A stretch of DNA of 64,000 nt from assembly GCF_016808095.1 (NCBI RefSeq), contig NC_068979.1:10811001-10875000 (forward strand), given 5' to 3'. Each line of letters starts with the position of its first letter. Positions within the stretch are counted from its first letter, which is position 1. Shown here piece after piece: positions 11,301 to 20,300 of this stretch. The position numbers were made by a program, and so were the translations under genes. The stretch is from Vigna angularis. Its lineage: Eukaryota; Streptophyta; Magnoliopsida; Fabales; Fabaceae. The notes beneath the pieces are model-generated. The model worked only from the letters and a program-made list of their open reading frames with translations. It had not been told where the DNA came from and searched no databases.

Positions 11301-14300
11301 AGAAAAGGTGGGAAGGAAAGTTCGAGTCCATGGAAGCCAGGTTGGAAGAGATTCGAGAGGAGATGAGAGGAATGGATCGAAAAGCAAATCGCGACCGTGG
11401 GAGAAGAAGGAACCAGCGTCGGAGCTCCGAAGGGAGTCGCGATTCCGTCAACGCTGAACGCAAACGGCGACCACCAGAGAAGTCGGAGGACGAAGCGGAA
11501 GAGGACAGAGGAGACGTGCAACGTAGCGGGATGAAGCGCATTAAACTCCCAACATTCGAAGGAGTGGACCCCATGGGCTGGATCGCGAAGGCAGAGAAAT
11601 TTTTCGATCTACAGAACTTGACGGAGAGGAAGAAGATGAAGTTGGTATATACCTGTATGGAGAGAGGCGCGAGCTACTATTGGATTCGTTTCTGGCGGAA
11701 GAAAACCCGACATCCAAATTGGAAGATATTCACGGAAGCGCTGACGCGGAGGTTCGGCGAACTGAATCGAGACACCGTTTGTGAGGAGCTGGCAGCGGAG
11801 CGACAGGAGGGAAGCGTCAACAAGGACTTCCAGGAGTTGGGAAATTCGGTGCCACAAGCATCGGGAAAACCAGATCACTCATTTTCTGTTTCCGTCGATC
11901 TTGGAGCTGGCATTATAAATGGTGTTGAGGCTGTGGGGGCTATTGAGCGAAGATCAGATACTTTTTCGTTGATTGGTGATCCGTTCGATCTTGGGTTGAC
12001 AATGATGAACAGTGATTGCCTTCGCAATGACAAAGAAACCAAACAAAACCATTCGGTAAATAGACCATTTAATTCCGAAAGGGACAGTTCGGTGGAAAGA
12101 AAGCTTGATGAGGATATTTTGAGCTCTCAGGAGAGGAGGGTTAGGGATTGGCACTTCACTCACTTGGAGCATGATTGTGCTGCTTCACTTAATAATGTTT
12201 CTCTTTCCGATTGGAATCACGATGAAGTGTATAGGAGTTTTGGAGGAGATCATGCTATGATTATAAGGGGTCACAGTTTCGTTGTTGAGTATCTGGGAGA
12301 AAGAATCACAATTCCCTTGAACCACATTGTAACAAATGTGTCAAATGATATCAAGGAGCCTGGTCAAAATTATAAAATCAAAGTTTCTACAGCAAATAAC
12401 AACGATTTCTTTGGTGATACTGTTCTTGTTACTGTTTTACTGGGCAGTTTGAAGGCTGGAACTATACAGTGGTACCCACCTTTGCCACAATGGAAATGTT
12501 TTTCGGGGAAGCGTTTTAGTCATGGAACTCTAAATACAGTGGTTCTGGAATTTCCTAGTGAAGTTTGGGATTATGCTGGGGACTACTTGGAAGCAACAAA
12601 TGCGAGGAGAAACACTAGAGGTCACTACTTTATGTTTTGTAATGTTAGGATCGTAGTTGGGGTTCCTGCCCTTATTGCATTAGAAGTTGGTAAAGTAGCC
12701 ATAGATGGTCAAAGCTGGAGCTCTTCGGGTCATCTCAAACATGCAATTAAGGTTCTCCGAAAATTTTTTGGACAGGATTCAGTTCCAGATCATGTTAAAT
12801 ATGTGGTGACTGATTGGGATACTGTTTGGGGGGCGATGATGAGTGGACTACGTGAGTCTGTTAGCAAAATGGACATATTGAGCACTGGAAATGAATATAT
12901 TGTTGAGATGAAGGGATTAGAAATCAGAGACAAACTTTATCTCTTTGAGTCGGGAGATTTGGATGTGAATTTAGGAGCTACCTGTTTGGCATCCCTGGGA
13001 AAAATGAAAGTAGATTGGTGGCAGTTGAGCATGGAGATTGAGCAGGAAGAATGGAAGACATCGGTGGAGGATTCGAGGAGCAGAATGTTGGAAGTTGATA
13101 GAATCCAGGAAGAATGGAAGATATTGGAGGAGGATTTGCCACCACCCAAGCCTCCAGACTTAAATTGGCGGGCATCACCTGGGAAGGGAAGAGGAGCATT
13201 ACGGCAAATAACAGTTCCCTAACTTCAACCTTGAGGACAAGGTTGATTTTGAGGGGTGGAGTAATGTTAGGAATAAAAGAGAATGAGTTAGACACGTGTG
13301 AGACACGTGTAAGGAGAGTAATATGTTATAGTTGTTAGAAGAGAGAGGGTATAAATAATAAACTAAGTAGGGGGAGAGGGGTATCGGGGATTTTGTTCAG
13401 ACTGGATAGTTTCCAGAGGAGGAAGGTTAGGCTTCCTTGGGGGTGATTCTTGTATTCTGATTCACTCATTCATCATTAATACATATATACATATTTTTCC
13501 TTTCTTTATTCGAGAGTTGTGGTGAGAAGATAGTTTTGATTAGGTTATTGGCATAAAGTAACCTAACAGATTTGTACACAATCTCAAAGTCATACCCCAA
13601 GAGCTTTGCAATCCAATTTTGTTGATTCTGAGTGGTGATGCGCTGCTCCAACAGGTACTTCAGGCTCCTTTGGTCAGTGTGAACCACAAACCTTTGCCCC
13701 AAGAGATAAGGCCTCCAGTGTTGTATGGCTAGGAGCAATGCCATCAATTCCTTTTCATATATCGATTTGCTCAATGACCCCTTCGATAACACCTTACTGA
13801 AGAACGCTATGGGTCTTTTTCCTTGAGTGAGAACCGCTCCTATCCCCCTTTCTGGTGCATCACACTCGATGTGGAACGGTTGGTCAAAATCATGTAGAAT
13901 CAACACTGGTGCAGTGGTGATGGCCTTCTTTAATCTTGACATGGCTTCCTCCGCTGGCTCCGTCCATGTAAAATGCCCCTTTTTAAGAAGGTCGGTCAAG
14001 GGTTTGGCAATCTTCCCATAGTCCTTCACAAACCGCCTATTGTACCCTGTCAGACCCAGAAATCCCCTCAAAGCCTTCACCGTCTTGGGCTTCTACCATT
14101 CTACCACCGCTCTTACCTTGTCTAGGTCCATTTCTACACCCTTCTCGGATATCCAACGACCCAAATAGCGTACCTGGGTTTTGCCGAACTCACATTTCTT
14201 TCTGTTGGCCACCCACCTGTTCGTCTTGAGCTTCCCTAGCACAATCCCCACATGTTCTAAGTGCTCCTCCAAAAGATCGGCTATACACCAATATATCATC

Positions 14301-17300
14301 AAAGAACACCAGTACGAATTTCCTCAGGTAAGGCTGCATCAGGTTGTTCATTGCACTCTGGAAGGTGGCTGGTGCGTTGGTGAGACCGAACGACATCACC
14401 ATGAATTTGTAGTGTCCCTGGTGAGTCCGAAAGGCCGTTTTATCTATGTCTCCTCCCATCCGAATTTGGTGGTAGCCGGACTTCAAATCCACTTTCGAAA
14501 AATATTTGGCCCCTCTCAGTTCATCTAACAATTCCTCTATTAGTGGAATAGGAAATTTATCCGGTACCGTGGCTCGGTTGAGGGCCCTATAATCCACACA
14601 AAATCTCCAGTAGCCGTCCTTCTTCTTCACTAGTATTACCGGACTGGTGCTCGGCCTTATGACCCTAGTTTTCAGCATCTCGGCCACCTGCTTCTCAATC
14701 TCCCCCTTCATCACATGGGGGTAACGGTATGGCCGTATGTTCACTGGATCCGTGCCTTCCTTTAATGGGATCTGATGAGCCATGCCCCTGTCCGGAGGTA
14801 GACCTTTGGGCTCATGAAACACTTCCGCATGTAGCTTCAAAATCTGATCCATTTCTGTCCCTGTGCCTTTGTCAGTTCACGACCGAACGGTTCTTCGTCT
14901 GCGCTCCTCTTGGTCCACCTGAGCTCCCATACTAACATCCAGGCTTCAACTTCTTTCATCTTGAACAACGCTTCTGGATCAACCATCCTCCGAGCTAAGG
15001 TAGGGTCGCCTTTTATGGTTTTTTTCTTTCCTCCTTGGTCGAACACCATGGTCAATTCCCTCCAGTTCAACGTCACTTCTCCCAGCTTGGCTAACCATTC
15101 TACTCCTAGTATCACATCAACCCCTCCCAATTCGAACAGATGGAACCGTTCGGTAACCTCGGTTTCTCCCATGTAAATTACACTTTCTCACAGCATCCCC
15201 TGGTCTTCTTCTGTCCATCTCCCAAACTCACCGAATAAGGGGGAGTATCCACCACGGTCAAACCCAACTCTTTCACCAGTTCGTTACTGATGAAGTTGTG
15301 GTTGGCGCCACTATCAATCAGAATCAACACTTGTCTCCCTCCTATCTGTCCATGTAACTTCATCGTTTTGGGCTGGGTTAGCCCCCCCGCTGAGAAAGCT
15401 GATAGCTCCATCTTCATCAGGTCAAGCTCGGTCTTCTCTTCTTCTTCGTCGTCTTCCTCATCCTCTGCCAATATCGTCATCCGCAGGCTCCTTTCTGGAC
15501 ATTGGTGGCCTGGACCGAACGGTCCCCCACACTTAAAACATCTTCCCTCTTCCCTTCTTTTCATATACTCCGCATAAGGTAAATTCCTTATGGTTCTTTC
15601 TCTGTTGTTAATGAGCGATCGGCCTGCGCCACCCCTGTGTGTTCCCTCTCTTCCTCCTGCGCCCCCGTTCTCCATGATTCCCGCTCGGTTTCCTCCAATC
15701 ACTACCAATTGGTTTTGGTTGGATCGACCTGGCTCCAAACGCATGCCAGAACTGCTTGGTCTTCCCCAGGATTGGTTTTTGTTCATACTTCCACTCCCTG
15801 TCTTCGTACTCCCTTGGACGTCCTCCACGTCCCTCGCTATTCTCATAGCCATCATCAATTCCCTCGGATCAAGCAATCGAACTTGCTTTCGAATTCCATC
15901 CTGTAATCCTGCCATGAAATATCCCATAAGTTGTGCTTTGGCCAATCCTTTTGTCTGCCCTACCAGGATATCAAATTCCCGGATGTATTCCTCCATTGTG
16001 CCTGTCTGCTTAATGGCCGCCAGCCTCTCAAAAACTGGTCCCTGGCTGATGCCTCCGAACCGTACTACTATCGCCTCCTTCAGTCCCGTCCACGTACAAT
16101 CTTCTGTTTGTTCCCTCCAAAACCTGAACCAGAATCCCGCACTACCCTCCATGCTGATGTACGCCAAGCGCAAGTTTTCCTCCTCAGACACCCCTTGTAA
16201 TTCAAAGAATTTGTCCGCCCTATTGATCCAATTCAGTGGATCACTCCCTTCGAAGACTGGTAACTCGATCCTTCTTCTCCAGTTCAAGGGTTCCTCCTGG
16301 CGTTCAACTCCATACGGCACATTACCCCTGTCACTGTTTGATCCATCTCCTTCCCTACCGAACGGTCTACTGCCGTTTGGTTCTTCATCTTTATCGCCCT
16401 TCTCTTTGTTGATTTTTCCATTAACAAACCCTTGACTTCCTTCGTGTTTCCCCTCTAGGTAAGGGGTTCGTGTTGTCATCACTCTCATTAGCTCTTGAAA
16501 ATTCTTGCAGAGTGTGTCCATCTTTGTCTTCCCCACGTGCTCTAGTTTTACTTCGACGACGCTCATCCTTCCCTCCATGACGTCCTCTCTCTTTTCTGTC
16601 GCTCCGGCTGGCCTCGTATTCTCCCTTGTCAGATCCGGAAGGTCGGACCAATTGTTACGTACCCAAGTATGGGACGTAACCAGTAGGCTCACTCACACAC
16701 TCTCAGTGATAAGGAACAATGGAAATTTACTGAATATACCTCTGTTATTGAATAGAAATACTGAATCAAAGATAACAACCAATAACTGGGAGCAGGATCT
16801 CCGTCAGTTACCTAAGAGCATAACCTCTCTTACAAAACCTAATGATCAAAATTCATATCCTTCCCCCTAGGTTTCCCCTATCTTATTCCTAATCACTCCC
16901 TCCCGAAAAGGTAAAGAATAAAAGTAATTACGCCTATTTATTATGATTATCTGGTACGAATATCTTTACCCTTATTTACCCTATTTAACTTATATGTAAT
17001 AATATCCTGAGATACGACCATAAATTCTAATAAATGTCCCGCCCATCCTAACTGTTGTGTCAGTTAGGATGCTCCCCACTGCTCCCAACCGTTCGGTCCT
17101 CTTTCTCTCTTCCTTCTACCGCTCGGCTAGGTCCCTCTCCACCTTCTATCATCTGGTCCGCTCGCTCCCTGTTATTAACCGTTCGGCCATTGTGCTCCAC
17201 CCTTTCCACCGTTCGGCCCATGTCCTCTACCGCTCGGTTCCCTTCTTTTTCTCTTCTATATCTCTTTCTCTCGTAGACTCGTCTGCCCCTAACATGATCC

Positions 17301-20300
17301 TCTAAGCCACCTTATAACTCCCAGGATTATGGATTCATTATGGTACCCAATAAAGCTTGGGGCTATCTAACAAATGCTTAAAGCTCCCTCAATGCAATCA
17401 GCAAGTGATTTGAATTGGGTGGGGTGAGAGTTAAGTTTAACATGCTTAAACAGCAAACTTAAAGCAACACGAAGATTTTGGTCTTGCCTTGAGTGTGCAT
17501 TACTGCAGCAGAGTATTTCTTCAACTCCCTGGCCTTCTGCAGACAGATTTCGGCATCCTTCCAACGAGAGAGACTAGCATATAAATTTGCCAGACCATGC
17601 CAAATATCAAATTCATTTATTTTATCATCCAGAACCTGAAAAGAGTTAACAAAATTGAAGTCATTGATTTCTAAATCAACAATTTATAACTTAGGGGGGT
17701 GGGGGGGCGCATATTTCTTTCATTTGTCCGTCCTTATCAGCCAAAAAGTTTCTCAGTAAAACATAAGGAAGGAGGAAGGAATGACTTAAAACTCAGTGTA
17801 AAAAATGACAATCAAAGGGAAATATCCGAACATAAGAACAACATAAAAGATATGTAAAATATACAACTGTCTTTCCCATATTTTTTTTCTTGACACATCT
17901 TTGATGCTCTCATTTTTACAGACAAAAGCCAACTCAACCTTTTTATAACACTAACAAATGCTTGCTACTGTGTATTTTGTTTGGTAATTAACATCACAGT
18001 AAATTTAAGTTTCTTGTAAGTCAAATCTAAAATGGTATAGAACTGTACTTTGGAGTATCATTTTGCAATACGAATCTCCTCAAGTGCCTTCAACTGACAG
18101 AATTTAGAGGAAACTGTTAGAATCAATTACACGGTGGGGGACCTTTTTAGTTCCATATTGGAAGCATTAGATTTTTATTTGAGGTTTATAAGGCCTTGGA
18201 CTATCTGACTACAAAAGGCTAAACAATGTGGTGTGGTTCTCGCACTGTTCCTGTATTTATATATATTAAATATAAATACAAATATTTTCTTTTAATTTTA
18301 GTATTTTTATATATTTAGCATTCCAAAATTTTGTACACCTATAAAATGGTTTTGGCACCTCCAAAATATTTTCGAAAGATCCACCAATGTATACAGGTAG
18401 TGTAATGTTCACAGCACTATTTAAAAGACTAATCTTGCATGAGCCCTGAAGCTGTGGTGCATGGTGATTTGTAGGTTCCAATTACAATGTACAAGACTTG
18501 GTAGAGTGAGAGAATATGTTGTAGGGTTCGTAAGGCCTTCAGGTTCCTAACTACAAAATTGTAGCTTCTGTAGTGTCGCTTTCTAAAAAATCCTTAAACA
18601 TTATAAATATGACCAAAGCTTTAGAAGGCTAAAACTATCCTTGACTAGTGCCATGATTTAATTTAGGATTAAGTTTTGGGTTCAGACCAAATTTAGGATA
18701 GTCTTAATTTTTATCATAGACACATGTTTTGGTCACCTTACAGTTTTCTGAAATTTTATTAAATTGAACTGATACAGTATTACAAACTACACCTGAACTG
18801 AGTACAAAGGTCCCTTCCAAGATGTTGAGAGCTTGATCTCTCCCTTCCTGAAACCCAATTCGGTCCTACTAAAAAACCAAAATTCTGGCTCTCTGCCGTA
18901 GCTCTGATACCATGTTAAGAAGTGGACTTTAAGTCTAACTCAATCACACAAAACCGGCTTATAAGGTGAGGTTTGCACTCGCTTATATATTATAAATTGG
19001 TCTTATCTTTAATCGATGTGGGACTTCCAACACTCCAAGAACTTGTTAGCTCAAATATCAATTGCTAAACACCAACTAGTGTGCAAATAAGGATTGAATT
19101 TTATTCAATTGAATTGATACCAAGTTACAAATTACACAATAACTAAGTAAAATTAATTGAGTACAAAGGTTCCCTTCCAAGATGTTGGAGATTGATCTCT
19201 CCCTCCCCAAAACCCACCCTGGAAAAATCGTCCCCTCCCTTCCCTTATATTTTTTTATTCTACTAATAACTGCTTAAAGGCAGTTATGCTTGCCCCTACT
19301 AGTAACTTCTAAAACTATTCAGTCCTGCTAAAAATCCTAAATCCTGTTTTTCCTCTTATAATATTTACTTATAAGAGGCCTAACACTTTCCAAATAGAGG
19401 TGGGTTGTAATCCCATGTCAACTACTGATCCTCATGAGTTAGCTTTTGAGGTTGAATTTGTTCTAAGAAGAATTCAATTGTTTTTATCCAAAAAATTGAG
19501 GGTGGCAGAGCAATCTATTCATCCATCATCCATTCAATCCACCCATTACAAAAATATAAAACAATAGGGTGAAATCCATTCATTTAACTATATGGAAAGT
19601 TAATCATACATATATTATTTTTAAAAACTCAATAGATTCTTCCATCAATGCTTATTGGATCAAAATCACTCTAATTAATCTTTTTTTCATAATTAATCTT
19701 TCTTAAATATACCTTCTTAAAAAAATTTAAATATATAAATTTAAAATTTATTCTGTAAAATTTCTTTTTTATTTTTTAGAAATATATTACTTTTATGGAT
19801 AGATTGGTTTGAATTGAATTTCTATCTAATGAATCAAGATGAATCAAATTTTTTTAATTAAATTTTTAATGGTTCAAAATTGATTAATGACTCTTTTAAT
19901 CTAATCCATTATAATCCAAAATAAAATCTGTTCAATTTGTCTAATGTGTGACCTCTATCAAAGCATCCGCAGGAATCTTACCTTTGAACTAATTTGGGAA
20001 GACCCAAAGGATTTATTCTGGGCTTGAACCAATGCAAGAAGGTATCTATAGGTTTCAATAGCATCCATTGGTCGTGATTGGGATATCTTCAACTTTGCTT
20101 TCAGCCTAAGCAGTGGCCCCTGCTCCCATCTTGCAGTCTGATCTAAAGCAGCATCTGTCACCACTTCAGCTTCAGAAAATCTTTGCTGTGCAGACAAAAT
20201 TAGAGCAAGCAATCTCCAAGATTTCAACATAGAACCACCTGTTTGATTAAAGAAATGTCTCGCAGAGCGCAAAGCAGCAGACAAGTTTCGGTGTTGCGCA

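Larger units (their letters stand above)
11074..13568 (+). mobile_element. Nested non-autonomous gypsy element carrying a captured LDL3-like gene piece
   Basis: A plus-strand element interrupts the RNase H region of the larger chromovirus. Its 3' LTR is complete (13265-13568). Its 5' LTR is only a 166-bp end piece (11074-11239). A PBS follows at 11243-11260, then a 648-aa ORF, a hairpin (13225-13246) and a polypurine-like tract (gaggggtggagtaa). There is no RT, RNase H or integrase, so it must have relied on proteins of a relative. Instead of simple 5-bp duplications it is flanked by 113-bp direct repeats of the host element. Confidence 0.88.
8771..17294 (-). mobile_element. Ty3/gypsy chromovirus LTR retrotransposon in NPG1 intron 4
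   Basis: Bounded by 642-bp LTRs (TGTTA...TAACA) at 8771-9412 and 16653-17294. The flanks share GATCC (8766-8770 and 17296-17300), a 5-bp target duplication if one extra T belongs to the right end. Internal order on the minus strand is PBS, gag, protease, RT, RNase H, integrase, chromodomain, polypurine tract. The coding capacity is broken by stops and frameshifts and by a nested element at 11074-13568. It lies in the same orientation as NPG1, so its LTR signals could affect that transcript. By hand I count about 25 differences between the LTRs (about 96% identity), so the insertion is of moderate age. Confidence 0.92.

Noticed and set aside
14181..16435. Plus-strand ORFs antisense to gag-pol
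   Set aside because: Shadows of the minus-strand retroelement genes; no independent similarity.
16579..16692. N-terminal extension of the chromovirus gag frame into its LTR and PBS
   Set aside because: The extension uses LTR and PBS sequence and a non-standard start; the ATG near 16578 is the sensible start.
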